DNA from: Streptomyces sp. CG 926
GTDB taxonomy: Bacteria; Actinomycetota; Actinomycetes; Streptomycetales; Streptomycetaceae
Length of the DNA: 64,000 bases
Assembly (NCBI RefSeq): GCF_003148825.1
Contig: NZ_QGGZ01000004.1
Location: 1 to 64,000 of the forward strand
Reading direction: 5' to 3'
Position numbers and translations under genes: made by a program
The notes under the pieces: generated by a model
What the model was told of the DNA's origin: nothing
What the model saw: only the letters and a program-made list of their open reading frames with translations
The model's database searches: none
In this document: positions 17,282-26,372 of the stretch, piece after piece
How positions within the stretch are numbered: position 1 is the first letter of the stretch
Layout of the letters: the number at the start of each line of letters is the position of its first letter

Positions 17282-17977
17282 ATGCGCGTACTGATCGTCG
17301 AGGACGAGCCCTATCTGGCCGAGGCCGTCCGTGACGGTCTACGGCTGGAGGCGATCGCCGCCGACATCGCCGGTGACGGCGCCTCCGCCCTGGAACTGCT
17401 CAGCGTCCACTCCTACGACCTGGCCGTCCTCGACCGCGACATCCCCGCTCCCTCCGGCGACGAGGTCGCCCGGCGCATCGTCGCCTCCGGCAGCGGCATC
17501 CCGATCCTCATGCTCACGGCGGCCGACCGGATCGACGACAAGGCTTCCGGGTTCGGGCTGGGTGCCGACGACTACCTCACCAAGCCGTTCGAGCTGCGCG
17601 AGCTCGTCCTGCGGCTGAGGGCCCTCGACCGCAGACGCGGACACACCCGGCCCCCGGTCCGCGAGATCGCGGGGCTGCGGCTCGACCCCTTCCGCCGGGA
17701 GGTGTTCCGCGACGGGCGCTACGTGGCGCTCACCCGCAAACAGTTCGCCGTGCTGGACGTCCTCGTCGCCGCCGAGGGTGGGGTCGTCAGCGCCGAGGAG
17801 CTGCTGGAACGGGCCTGGGACGAGAACGCCGACCCCCTCACCAACGCCGTGCGGATCACCGTCTCGGCGCTGCGCAAACGGCTCGGCGAACCGTGGATCA
17901 TCGCCACCGTGCCCGGCGTCGGCTACCGGATCGACACCGGCACGGGCCCCACCGCTCCCGGTAGTACGCGTGGCTAG
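17282..17977 (+). CDS. OmpR-family two-component response regulator
   Basis: 231-aa regulator. Receiver domain at residues 1-120 with the acidic pair EDE (7-9), phospho-acceptor Asp51 (LAVLDRDIP), Thr at MLTA, and Lys in LTKPF. Winged-helix DNA-binding domain at about 130-222 (ALTRKQFAVLDVL, then VRITVSALRKRLG and TVPGVGYRID). It is the partner of the histidine kinase that begins inside its 3' end. The stimulus is unknown; the VanZ-like gene directly upstream makes cell-wall stress plausible. Confidence 0.95.
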   Translation: MRVLIVEDEPYLAEAVRDGLRLEAIAADIAGDGASALELLSVHSYDLAVLDRDIPAPSGDEVARRIVASGSGIPILMLTAADRIDDKASGFGLGADDYLTKPFELRELVLRLRALDRRRGHTRPPVREIAGLRLDPFRREVFRDGRYVALTRKQFAVLDVLVAAEGGVVSAEELLERAWDENADPLTNAVRITVSALRKRLGEPWIIATVPGVGYRIDTGTGPTAPGSTRG

Positions 17978-19049
17978 ACGCCCCGGGCTCAGCGCCCGCC
18001 TCAAACTCACCCTCAGCTACGTCGGCTTCCTGGCTCTGGCTGGCGCCCTGCTGCTGGCCGTGGTGTGGGTGTTCCTGCTGCGCTACGTCCCCGACAACTC
18101 CCAGGGCCTGCTCGGGATCTCACCCAACCGCTACCTCCTGGTGCACACCTTCGCCCCCGCCGCGGCCGTGGCGATGGCCTTCCTGCTCGTCTTCGGTCTC
18201 GTCGGGGGATGGATCCTCGCCGGCCGGATGCTCGCTCCGCTCACCCGGATCAGGGACGCGGCTCGGCAGGCCGGGAACGGATCGCTGTCCCACCGGATCC
18301 GGATGCGGGGTCGAAGGGACGAATTCCGGGAGCTGTCCGACGCGTTCGACTCGATGCTCGAACAACTGGAGTCGCACGTCGCGGAGCAGCGGCGGTTCGC
18401 CGCGAACGCCTCCCACGAACTGCGCACCCCGCTGGCGATCTCGCGGACCCTCCTCGACGTCGCCCGCAAGGACCCGACCCGGGACCGGAGCGAGCTGATC
18501 GAGCGCCTGTACGTGGTCAACACGCGGGCGATCGACCTCACCGAGGCCTTTCTGCTGCTCAGCCGCGGCGACCGGGGGCAGTTCACGCGGGAAGGCGTCG
18601 ACCTCTCCCTCCTCGCCGAGGAGGCCGCCGAAACACTGCTCCCCCTCGCCGAACGGCGCGGGGTCACGCTCGAGGTCACCGGCGGGCCGGCCCGGACCGA
18701 CGGTTCCGCGGAGCTGCTCCTGCGGATGGTGACGAACCTCGTCCAGAACGCCGTCGTCCACAACCTGCCCGCCGGGGGCACCGTGACGGTCCGCACCGAG
18801 GAGTACGGCGCCACGAGCGTGCTGCGGGTCGAGAACTCGGGCCCTCGCCTCGCGTCCGACCTGGTACCGACCCTGACCGAACCCTTCCGGCGGGGAGCGG
18901 ACCGCGTGCGCACCGACGAGCACGCCGGCGTCGGCCTCGGCCTGGCCATCGTGCACAGCGTCGTCCACGCCCACGACGGAACCCTGGACCTGGACCCGCG
19001 CCCCGCCGGCGGTCTCCTCGTCACGGTCCGGCTTCCGGGCGTTGCGTAG
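17970..19049 (+). CDS. sensor histidine kinase (HAMP, OmpR-type partner)
   Basis: 359-aa membrane sensor kinase. Two transmembrane segments (about residues 15-38 and 62-85) flank a very short external loop of about 25 residues, so it may sense within the membrane. HAMP follows (LTRIRDAARQAGNGSL), then the H-box ASHELRTPLAISR (His149), N-box LVQNAVVHN, and G boxes VENSGPRL and GVGLGLAIV. The GTG start overlaps the regulator stop by eight bases, so production of the pair is coupled. Short loop kinases of this type often sense envelope-active antibiotics. Confidence 0.94.
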   Translation: MARRPGLSARLKLTLSYVGFLALAGALLLAVVWVFLLRYVPDNSQGLLGISPNRYLLVHTFAPAAAVAMAFLLVFGLVGGWILAGRMLAPLTRIRDAARQAGNGSLSHRIRMRGRRDEFRELSDAFDSMLEQLESHVAEQRRFAANASHELRTPLAISRTLLDVARKDPTRDRSELIERLYVVNTRAIDLTEAFLLLSRGDRGQFTREGVDLSLLAEEAAETLLPLAERRGVTLEVTGGPARTDGSAELLLRMVTNLVQNAVVHNLPAGGTVTVRTEEYGATSVLRVENSGPRLASDLVPTLTEPFRRGADRVRTDEHAGVGLGLAIVHSVVHAHDGTLDLDPRPAGGLLVTVRLPGVA

Positions 19050-19061
19050 GTCTTCGGGTGG

Positions 19062-19742
19062 TCAGCGGGTGCCCGGGGTGATCAGGCCCGTCTCGTACGC
19101 GGCGATCACAGCCTGGGCCCGGTCACGCAGGCCGAGCTTCGACAGGACCCGGGCCACGTGCGTCTTGACCGTGGCCTCGCTGAGCCGGAAGCGGGCGGCG
19201 AGTTCGGCATTGCTGAGACCCCGGGCCAGGGCTTCGAGGATCTCCAGCTCGCGCGGGGTCAGGGTGCCGAGGTCGCGGTGCAGGGGCGTCGTGCGCTCCC
19301 CGGCCGTGGCGAACCGCTCCACCAGCCGCCGGGTGATCGTCGGGGCGAGCAGCGCGTCTCCGGAGCGGACCATGCGGACCGCGGCCGTCAGGTGTTCCGG
19401 GGTGACGTCCTTGAGCAGGAAGCCGCTCGCGCCCGCGCTCAGGGCCGCGTACACGTATCGGTCGAGGTCGTAGGTGGTGAGGATGACGATGCGGGGCGGG
19501 GTCCCCTCGTCGGCGAGGATGCGGCGGGTCGCCTCCAGTCCGTCGGTGCCCGGCATGCGGATGTCCATCAGGACGACGTCGGGCCGGGTGCGCCGCACCG
19601 CGGCCACCGCCTGCTCCCCGTCGGCCGCGTCCGCGACCACGTCGATGCCGTCCGCCGTGAGGATCATGCGAAATCCGGTGCGTACCAGGGCCTGGTCGTC
19701 GACGATCACCACGCGGGGCGCCACCGGGTCCGCCTCGGTCAC
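19062..19742 (-). CDS. NarL/LuxR-type two-component response regulator
   Basis: 226-aa regulator. Receiver with DD pair at 15-16, phospho-acceptor Asp60 (VVLMDIRMPG), and Lys in FLLKDVTPEHL. C-terminal LuxR-type helix-turn-helix (LTPRELEILEALARGLSNAELAARF, then TVKTHVARVLSKLGLRDR). The GTG start overlaps the stop of the kinase (GTGA). It faces the OmpR-type kinase gene convergently with 12 bases between the stops. The target is likely the divergent ABC transporter. Confidence 0.95.
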   Translation of the reverse strand: MTEADPVAPRVVIVDDQALVRTGFRMILTADGIDVVADAADGEQAVAAVRRTRPDVVLMDIRMPGTDGLEATRRILADEGTPPRIVILTTYDLDRYVYAALSAGASGFLLKDVTPEHLTAAVRMVRSGDALLAPTITRRLVERFATAGERTTPLHRDLGTLTPRELEILEALARGLSNAELAARFRLSEATVKTHVARVLSKLGLRDRAQAVIAAYETGLITPGTR

Positions 19743-21064
19743 GTCTCCTCCACAGGGATCACGGCGCGGAGCCGGTATCCGCCGCGGGGGCCTCGGCCCG
19801 CCCGCAGCGTACCGCCGTACATCGCGAGCCGTTCGCGCAGGCCCACCAGGCCCCGGCCGCCGCCCGGGGTCGCGGGGGTGCGCGGCACACCGCCGGTGTC
19901 GGCCACCTCGACCCGCAGTTCGCCGGGTGCGTACTCCACCGTCACCGACACGCGTGCTCCGGCCGCGTGCCGGATCGCGTTGGTCAGACCCTCCTGCACG
20001 ACGCGGTACGCGGCGAGGTCCGCACCCGGGGCCAGGTCGGGCCGGCTGCCGCGGATCGCCAGGTGGACGGGGACACCGGACTCCCGTACGCGACCGGCCA
20101 GTTCTTCCAGCCGGTCCAGGCCGGGCTGCGGAGCCAGGTCCACGTCGCGCGCCGGGTCCGAGCCGCCGTCGCCGGTGCCTCCTTCGGACATCGTCAACAG
20201 TCCCATCACGTGGCGCAGTTCCGACATAGCCGTACGTCCCGCCGCCTCGACCGCCCGCATCGCCTCGCGGGCCTGGTCGGGCGAGGCGTCGAGCACCTTG
20301 CGTGCCGCGCCCGCCTGGATCGTCATCATGCTCACATGGTGGGTCACCACGTCGTGCAGTTCCCGGGCGATGCGGGCGCGTTCCTGCTCCACCGCCCGCC
20401 GCAGCTGCTCGCGTTGCCCCTCGCGCAGGATGCGCAGGCGTTCGCGCCAACGGTGGAGGCCGTGGGCGGCGAACCCGGCTGGCAGGAGCACGAGTACCGG
20501 TACCACTCCCCCGTCCACCTTCGGAATCAGGGGGAAGGCGGCGGTGAGCACCATCCCGGCGAGCACCGACAGCACGGCCGCGATCCGGTGCGGGCTGTGC
20601 ATCGCCGCGCTGTACGCCGCGACGAGCCCGGAGGCGAACACGACCGTCGTGGCGTCCTGTGCCACCTGCCCCTGATGGAAGAGCACCGTCGCGCCCATGA
20701 CCGCCCAGTAGACCGTCAGCGGAAACCGTCGGCGCAGCAGCAGGGGCGCCGCGGTGAGCACGGCCGCCAACAGCTCCCATGGCTCCACCGGCGGCAGGGT
20801 GTGCTGCAGGAACGGCACGAACTGCGCGGAGTTCGGTACTCCGGCCGAGCCTACGGGCGGCGGGGGCGGCGGCAGCGGTATCCCGGTGCCGCCGGGCGGC
20901 GGTTCCCCGATGTCCACGTACGAGCGGTTCAGGTCGCCGGCGACCGTGGCGACGGCCAGCGCGAGCGCGAGGAGCGCGTCGAACACCCAGGCCCAGCGCG
21001 ACAGGCGCGGCCGGAGCCAGGCGGCTCGCGCGGCGCGGGCCCGGCGGACGGCTGCTTCGATCAT
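19739..21064 (-). CDS. sensor histidine kinase (HisKA_3/NarL type)
   Basis: 441-aa membrane kinase. Several hydrophobic segments lie in the first 200 residues, with a Pro/Gly-rich external loop (residues 54-75). The dimerisation box RIARELHDVVTHHVSMM (His237) and the ATPase part (GLTNAIRHA, VADTGGV, GRGLVGLRER) are intact. Start ATG 21064 is preferred since upstream sequence has no coding bias. Its regulator overlaps by four bases. The kinase diverges from an ABC exporter operon with 200 bases between, a layout typical of DesK/LiaS-like systems that control export of envelope-active compounds. Confidence 0.94.
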   Translation of the reverse strand: MIEAAVRRARAARAAWLRPRLSRWAWVFDALLALALAVATVAGDLNRSYVDIGEPPPGGTGIPLPPPPPPVGSAGVPNSAQFVPFLQHTLPPVEPWELLAAVLTAAPLLLRRRFPLTVYWAVMGATVLFHQGQVAQDATTVVFASGLVAAYSAAMHSPHRIAAVLSVLAGMVLTAAFPLIPKVDGGVVPVLVLLPAGFAAHGLHRWRERLRILREGQREQLRRAVEQERARIARELHDVVTHHVSMMTIQAGAARKVLDASPDQAREAMRAVEAAGRTAMSELRHVMGLLTMSEGGTGDGGSDPARDVDLAPQPGLDRLEELAGRVRESGVPVHLAIRGSRPDLAPGADLAAYRVVQEGLTNAIRHAAGARVSVTVEYAPGELRVEVADTGGVPRTPATPGGGRGLVGLRERLAMYGGTLRAGRGPRGGYRLRAVIPVEET

Positions 21065-21265
21065 CCGGCCAGTCTGCCAAGGGGCAGGTCTGCGCGGGTC
21101 CGTCCGGGGGCGGAGGGCCACCGCCGACAGGCGTACATCGCAAGGATGATCGGCCGCCTGGTCCTCCGGGCACGGTACGGACTTTCCGCACTGCGGCCGA
21201 CGTGGCGATGCGGGTCGTCTCCATAGCGTCGAGGGGTACCCCACACCCCGTCAGACGGAGGAACC

Positions 21266-21970
21266 GTGACCGACGCGATCACCGACCCGCTCATCGAACT
21301 GCGCGAGGTGACCAAGAGCTATGACGAGGGGCCGCCCGCCCTCGCCGGAATCAGCCTGCGGGTGTGCCGCGGTGAGGCCCTGGCCGTCCTCGGTCCGTCG
21401 GGCAGCGGCAAGTCCACGCTGCTCAACCTGATCGCCGGTCTCGACCGGCCCACCACGGGAGGTGTCACCGTCGACGGGGTACGCGTCGACGCACTGGACG
21501 AGACCGCCTCCGCACTGCACCGGCGCGCCCGGATCGGCATGATCTTCCAGTTCTTCAACCTCCTCGACGACCTCACCGTCGCGGACAACGTGCTGCTCCC
21601 GGCCCAGTTGGCCGGGGTCCCCCGGGCGCGGGCGGCGGACCGCGCCGCCGAGCTCCTCGCGCGCCTGGGCATCGATCGGCACGCCCGCGCCTACCCGGGC
21701 CGGCTCTCCGGCGGCGAGCGGCAACGCGTGGCGGTGGCACGGGCGTTGATGAATCGGCCACCGCTGCTGCTCGCGGACGAGCCCACCGGCGCGTTGGACA
21801 GCGCCTCCGGCGCCGACGTACGGAACCTGATGCGCGATCTCAACGCGGACGGGCAGACGATCGTGCTGGTCACTCACGACCTGGCGCTCGCCGAGTCCTG
21901 CGCGACACGGACGATCGAGGTCGTCGACGGCCGGATCACGCGCGACGTCGACCGGGCGGTGACCCGATGA
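21266..21970 (+). CDS. ABC transporter ATPase (MacB/LolD type)
   Basis: 234-aa ATPase. Walker A GPSGSGKS (residues 43-50), Q-loop around IFQFFNLLDDLTV, signature LSGGERQRVAVARAL, Walker B LLLADEPTGALD and the switch His in VTHDLALA. This subfamily partners FtsX-like permeases and drives mechanical work or export across the envelope and not import. Start codon has GGAGGA eight bases upstream. The stop overlaps the next start (GTGACCCGATGA), so the two are coupled. It is divergent from a NarL-type two-component system that is its likely regulator. Confidence 0.96.
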   Translation: MTDAITDPLIELREVTKSYDEGPPALAGISLRVCRGEALAVLGPSGSGKSTLLNLIAGLDRPTTGGVTVDGVRVDALDETASALHRRARIGMIFQFFNLLDDLTVADNVLLPAQLAGVPRARAADRAAELLARLGIDRHARAYPGRLSGGERQRVAVARALMNRPPLLLADEPTGALDSASGADVRNLMRDLNADGQTIVLVTHDLALAESCATRTIEVVDGRITRDVDRAVTR

Positions 21971-24342
21971 GCCCGGGTCGCGCCCCACGGCCGGGCGGGC
22001 TCGGGCGGGTGATCCGGGCCGGCCTCGGCCGGCGCCGCCTGCAGACCGGCGTGATGGCCCTGACCACACTGATCGCGGTGGCGGCCGCGACGTTGGCTCT
22101 CGGCTTGCTCGTCAGCTCGCGTGGGCCTTTCGACCGGGCCTTCGAAGGCCAGGACGGGGCGCACCTCACGGTCCGGTTCGCCGGGTCCCTGGGCGTCACG
22201 CAGCAGCAGTTCGGGGACACGGCCCGCGCGGCCGGGGTGGCCGACGCCGCAGGGCCGTACCCCCTCGTGTCGGTCCGTCTGTGGCCCCTGCGGGAGACCC
22301 CGCCGGGCTACACGCCGCCGCCCACGACGGTGGTGGGTCGCGCCACCCCCGACGGTGCCGTCGACCGGGTCGCCCTGGTCGAGGGCCGATGGGCCGCGGC
22401 CTCCGGTGAGATCGTGCTGGAGCGGGCGATGCTGCCCCCGGGCATTCGGCAGGGCGGACGCGTGCGGGCCGGGCAGGTGGATCTCACCGTCGTCGGGATC
22501 GCCTCGTCGGCGGGGCGGAGCGCCGATGCCTGGGTCGTACCGGAGCAGGTGGCCCTGCTGACGACGGCGCGGCCCGACGTCCAGATGCTCTACCGGCTCG
22601 CATCGTCCGACACCGCCGAGGAGGTACGCGCCGGGCAGGAGGCGATCACCGCGGCCGTACCGGGTGGCGCCCTCACGGGAGCCCGGTCGTACCTCGACGT
22701 GCGCCAGGTCGCCCAGCAGAACACCGCCGCGTTCATTCCCTTCCTGACCGTCTTCGCCTTCCTGGGCCTGGCCATGTCGGTCCTGGTGATCGGCACGGTG
22801 GTGAGCGGGGCCGTGGCCACCGGAACCCGGAGGATCGGGATCCTCAAGTCCCTCGGCTTCACCCCGATCCAGGTGGGCCGCGCGTACATGGCGCAGGCGC
22901 TGCTGCCGGCGTCGGCGGGGGCGCTGCTCGGCGTCCTCCTCGGCAATGCGCTCGCCGTCCCGGTGATGGCGCAGGTCGCCGAGGTCTACGGAACGGCCTC
23001 GGCACTGGTCCCCGCGTGGGTGGACGTGCTGGTGCCCGCCGTGGCACTGCTGGTGGTCGCGGCGACGGCGTTCGTACCGGCGCTGCGCGCGGCGCGGCTG
23101 CCGGCCGCCCTGGTGATCAGCCGCGGCGCGGGGGTCACCGGGGCTCGGCGAGGCCTGCGGGCCCGGCACGCCCTGGGCCGGCTGCCGCTGCCGCGGTCGG
23201 TGATCCTGGGGCTCGCGGGTCCGCTCGCCCGGCCGGCCCGGTCGGCGACGACGGCCTCGGCGGTGGCGTTCGGGGCTCTCGCGGTGACGCTCGCCGTCGG
23301 ACTGGGCGGCACCTTGGTGGCCGTCCGGACCGAGGGCGACCCGGACCGTTCCGGCGCCGTCACGGTACGCACCGTCCTTCCGCCCCAGGGCGGTCCCGAG
23401 GCGTCCTTCGCCGCCCGCCCGGCGGACCCGGCCGCCGTCGCACGCGTTCTGGAGGGGCACGACGGCACCCGATCGTTGCGGCGGACGTCCCGTACCGAGG
23501 TGGACGTGGCGGGGTTGACGGGCGGCGCGCCGCTCGTGGCGTACGAGGGGGAGGATGGAGGCGCCGGTACGGCGATGATCTCGGGGCGCTGGTTCGCCGC
23601 GCAGGGCGAGGCCGTCGTCGCGGGCCGGTTCCTCAAGGCCACCGGGCTGCGCGTCGGTGACGGCCTCGTCGTCTCCGAGCAGGGGCGCTCGGCCCGGCTG
23701 ACGATCGTCGGCGAGGTCTTCGACCTGGGCGACGACGGGATGACGCTGCGCACCTCGCTGGAGTCCGTCGCGGCACTGGAATCCCCCTATCTGCCCGCCG
23801 TGTTCGGCGTCGAGCTCACGTCGGGGACCGACCGGGACCGCTACCTCGCGGAGCTGAACCAGGTCCTGGAGCCGTTGGGCGCGCAGGCCGCGGCCACCGA
23901 GAGCCCGTCGTCGAGCGTCCTCGCCGCGATGCAGGGGCTGATCGCGATGCTCACCCTGATGCTCGTCGCCGTGGCCGGGCTCGGCGTCCTCAACACGGTC
24001 GTCCTGGACACCCGCGACCGGGTCCGCGACCAGGGGGTCCTCAAGGCGTTGGGGATGACTCCGCAGCAGACGGTCGTCCAGGTCCTGACGGGGGTGGCCG
24101 CGATCGGCCTGGTGGCGGGGGCGGTCGGGGCGCCGCTGGGCGCCGCCCTGCACCGTGCGGTGATGCCGGCGATGGGCCGGGCGGCGGGGTTCACGATCCC
24201 GCAGGCGTTCATCGACGTGCACGGTGGGCTGCTGCCCGTGCTGATGGCCCTCGCCGGTGTGCCGATCGCCGTGGCCGGCGCCCTGGCTCCCGCGTTCTGG
24301 GCGGCGCGCACCCGTACGGCGCGGGCCCTGCGCGCGGAGTGA
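21967..24342 (+). CDS. FtsX-like ABC transporter permease
   Basis: 791-aa permease with two FtsX modules. The first transmembrane helix is at about residues 28-48 (MALTTLIAVAAATLALGLL), then an extracytoplasmic MacB-like domain of about 200 residues, three more helices (about 255-370), a second extracytoplasmic domain and a last set of three helices (about 660-780, RVRDQGVLKALGMTP contact loop). The KSLGFTPIQVG and KALGMTPQQT loops are the coupling helices that touch the ATPase. Bacteria use such transporters to export or shed peptides and lipoproteins. Coupled to the ATPase gene by overlap. Confidence 0.94.
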   Translation: MSPGRAPRPGGLGRVIRAGLGRRRLQTGVMALTTLIAVAAATLALGLLVSSRGPFDRAFEGQDGAHLTVRFAGSLGVTQQQFGDTARAAGVADAAGPYPLVSVRLWPLRETPPGYTPPPTTVVGRATPDGAVDRVALVEGRWAAASGEIVLERAMLPPGIRQGGRVRAGQVDLTVVGIASSAGRSADAWVVPEQVALLTTARPDVQMLYRLASSDTAEEVRAGQEAITAAVPGGALTGARSYLDVRQVAQQNTAAFIPFLTVFAFLGLAMSVLVIGTVVSGAVATGTRRIGILKSLGFTPIQVGRAYMAQALLPASAGALLGVLLGNALAVPVMAQVAEVYGTASALVPAWVDVLVPAVALLVVAATAFVPALRAARLPAALVISRGAGVTGARRGLRARHALGRLPLPRSVILGLAGPLARPARSATTASAVAFGALAVTLAVGLGGTLVAVRTEGDPDRSGAVTVRTVLPPQGGPEASFAARPADPAAVARVLEGHDGTRSLRRTSRTEVDVAGLTGGAPLVAYEGEDGGAGTAMISGRWFAAQGEAVVAGRFLKATGLRVGDGLVVSEQGRSARLTIVGEVFDLGDDGMTLRTSLESVAALESPYLPAVFGVELTSGTDRDRYLAELNQVLEPLGAQAAATESPSSSVLAAMQGLIAMLTLMLVAVAGLGVLNTVVLDTRDRVRDQGVLKALGMTPQQTVVQVLTGVAAIGLVAGAVGAPLGAALHRAVMPAMGRAAGFTIPQAFIDVHGGLLPVLMALAGVPIAVAGALAPAFWAARTRTARALRAE

Positions 24343-24362
24343 GCCCGCCGGCGGCGGCTCAC
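24339..24362. terminator. hairpin overlapping the stops of convergent genes
   Basis: GTGAGCC and its complement GGCTCAC flank a 10-base GC-rich loop, spanning the stop of the permease and that of the convergent UbiA gene (16 bases between). It is a weak candidate for a bidirectional terminator. Confidence 0.4.
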
Positions 24363-25234
24363 GGGCGGAGTTCGACGACCAGCAGGATCACATCGGCTCC
24401 GGCCACCGCCATCGTGACCAGGAACGGGAGCCTTCCCGCGGGCCGGCGAGCCGCGAGGAGGAGTACGGTCGCGGTCGCGGCGAGCAGCATCCAGCCGTAC
24501 GTCGTCACCCGCCCCGGTGGTCCCACGACCAGGGTGGTGGTCGAGCCGAGGACGAGCAGCCCGGCCAGGGCGGCCGAGACCCGGCGACCGAGCCGTTGCG
24601 GCAGCCCCTGCACACCGGTGGCCAGGTCGTCCTCGATGTCGGGCAGCACATTGGCGAAGTGCGCGCCCGCGCCGAGGAGGGCGGCGGCGGTCGTGAGCCA
24701 CGGGGGCGGCCAAGGGGCTCCGGGCAGGCCCAGGGTGACGAAGGCGGGCAGCAGGCCGAAGGCCAGGGCGTACGGGAGCCAGGAGGCGGCCGTGCCCTTC
24801 AGCCTGAGGTTGTAGGCCCAGGCGGCGGCCACGCCGACGAGGTGCGCCGCCCCGGCGAGCAGCCCGCAGGCCAGTGACAGCGGGACGCAGAGCAGCAGCG
24901 CCCCGGCCGCCGCCCAGGTCACGGCCGCGGCCGGCACCGTACCGGCGACGAGCGGTTTGTCCGCTCGGCCCGTGGCCAGGTCGCGCCGCAGGTCGGCCCG
25001 GTCGTTGCACCAGCCCACCGACAGCTGTCCGGCGGCCACCGCGCCCACGGTGAGCGCCGCCTGCGCCGGGCCGTGCCCCGCGGCGGCCGTCAGGGCCGCG
25101 GCGAAGAGGGTGACGGCGGCCGCGGGCAGCGGGTGGCAGGCGGCGGCCAGGCCACGTACGAGGGCGGGGCCGGACGCCGCGCTCGCGGTGGCTGCGGCGT
25201 TCTCGTGGGTCTGCGTGGTTCGCGTCGCGGGCAC
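24359..25234 (-). CDS. UbiA-family prenyltransferase
   Basis: 291-aa integral membrane enzyme with about eight hydrophobic segments. Both Asp-rich motifs of the family are present: NDRADLRRD (N77-D85, type N-D-x-x-D-x-x-x-D) followed by ATGRADKPL, and DIEDDLATG in the second half. UbiA enzymes attach isoprenyl groups to aromatic acceptors or form prenylated quinones and lipids. It is divergent from an alkylresorcinol-type operon with only 76 bases between, which makes a role on the same aromatic lipid plausible (inference). The start may be ATG 25234 as given. SCO-type homologues with the same neighbours are known to me only in general terms. Confidence 0.9.
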   Translation of the reverse strand: MPATRTTQTHENAAATASAASGPALVRGLAAACHPLPAAAVTLFAAALTAAAGHGPAQAALTVGAVAAGQLSVGWCNDRADLRRDLATGRADKPLVAGTVPAAAVTWAAAGALLLCVPLSLACGLLAGAAHLVGVAAAWAYNLRLKGTAASWLPYALAFGLLPAFVTLGLPGAPWPPPWLTTAAALLGAGAHFANVLPDIEDDLATGVQGLPQRLGRRVSAALAGLLVLGSTTTLVVGPPGRVTTYGWMLLAATATVLLLAARRPAGRLPFLVTMAVAGADVILLVVELRP

Positions 25235-25310
25235 GGCGACACGGTATGCGGCGCCGCGCCCGGTTCGCCTGATTCATTACGATGTGTCAGTTGTTTTCTA
25301 TGGTGAACGA
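25235..25310. promoter_or_regulatory. divergent promoter region of the UbiA gene and the srs-like operon
   Basis: 76 bases between two divergent starts; the right half (about 25270-25310) is unusually AT-rich for this genome, as expected for promoters. I do not see convincing -35/-10 pairs, so no exact promoter is given. Confidence 0.5.
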
Positions 25311-26372
25311 ATGACACGTGTTCTGGCAGTGCGCAGCGTGTTCCCGCCTCATCGCCACCCCCAGGCCGAGATCACGGAGGCGCTCGCCCGCTTCCTGCCT
25401 CCGGGCTCCGACACCGCCCTGCTGCGCCGCGTCCACGGCTCGGTGCGCGTGGACGGCCGACATCTCGCGCTGCCGCTGGAGCGGTACGGTCCGGGGAACG
25501 ACTTCGGCGCGACGAACGCCCTCTTCATCGAGACGGCCCTGGAGCTCGGCGCCCGGGCCCTCGAACTCGCCCTCTCCGACGCCGGTCTGGCGGCCGGTGA
25601 GGTCGATCTGGTCATGTCGACCACGGTGACCGGGCTCGCGACGCCCTCGCTGGAGGCCCGTCTCGCCTCCCGCGCGGGTCTACGTCCCGACGTACGGCGG
25701 GTGCCGCTCTTCGGCCTCGGCTGCGCGGCCGGCGCCGCCGGAGTGGGCCATGTCCACGACCATCTGACGGGCCGTTCCGGCCACGCGGCCCTCCTGCTGT
25801 CCACCGAGCTGTGCTCGCTCACCCTCCAGTCCACCGACGCCTCGATGGCGAATCTCGTGGCCGGGGCCCTGTTCGGCGACGGCGCCGGCGCCCTGGTGGC
25901 GGTGGGCCGCGACCACCCCCTGCACACCACCGGCACCGGACCCGAGGTGGTGGCCGCCCGTAGCCACCTCTACCCGGGCACCGAGCACCTCCTCGGCTGG
26001 GACATCGGCCACTGGGGGATGCGCATGGTGCTGGGCCGCGAACTCCCGGATCTGGTCAGGCTGCACGTGGCCGAGGAGGTCGAGTCCTTCCTCGCCGCGC
26101 ACGACCTCAAGCCCTCTGACGTCGACGCCTGGATCTGCCATCCCGGCGGCCCGAAGATCCTCGACACCCTGTCGGACGCCCTCGCGCTGCCGGAGTCGGC
26201 CTTCGCCGCCAGCCGGCGCTCGCTCGCGGCCGTGGGCAACCTCTCCTCCGCCTCGGTCCTGCACATCCTGGACGGCGTCCAGAGCGCGGGCCCGCCCCGG
26301 CCCGGATCGGTCGGGCTGATGCTCGCCTTCGGTCCCGGCTTCGCGTCCGAACTCGTCCTCCTGCGCTGGTGA
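25311..26372 (+). CDS. srsA: type III polyketide synthase, alkylresorcinol synthase-like
   Basis: 353-aa homodimeric enzyme of the chalcone-synthase fold. It would take a long-chain acyl starter and extend it with malonyl (and perhaps methylmalonyl) units, then cyclise to an alkylresorcinol. The catalytic triad is Cys138 (FGLGCAAGAAG), His277 (WICHPGGPK) and Asn310 (AVGNLSSAS); the C-terminal LAFGPGFASELVLLRW is the G-F-G-P-G loop variant. Start ATG 25311 is the only in-frame one that gives the usual MTRVLAVRSVFP beginning. It heads a three-gene operon with a methyltransferase and a hydroxylase, the same order as srsABC of Streptomyces griseus. Symbol by analogy; product chain length and starter are unknown. 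Confidence 0.93.
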   Translation: MTRVLAVRSVFPPHRHPQAEITEALARFLPPGSDTALLRRVHGSVRVDGRHLALPLERYGPGNDFGATNALFIETALELGARALELALSDAGLAAGEVDLVMSTTVTGLATPSLEARLASRAGLRPDVRRVPLFGLGCAAGAAGVGHVHDHLTGRSGHAALLLSTELCSLTLQSTDASMANLVAGALFGDGAGALVAVGRDHPLHTTGTGPEVVAARSHLYPGTEHLLGWDIGHWGMRMVLGRELPDLVRLHVAEEVESFLAAHDLKPSDVDAWICHPGGPKILDTLSDALALPESAFAASRRSLAAVGNLSSASVLHILDGVQSAGPPRPGSVGLMLAFGPGFASELVLLRW

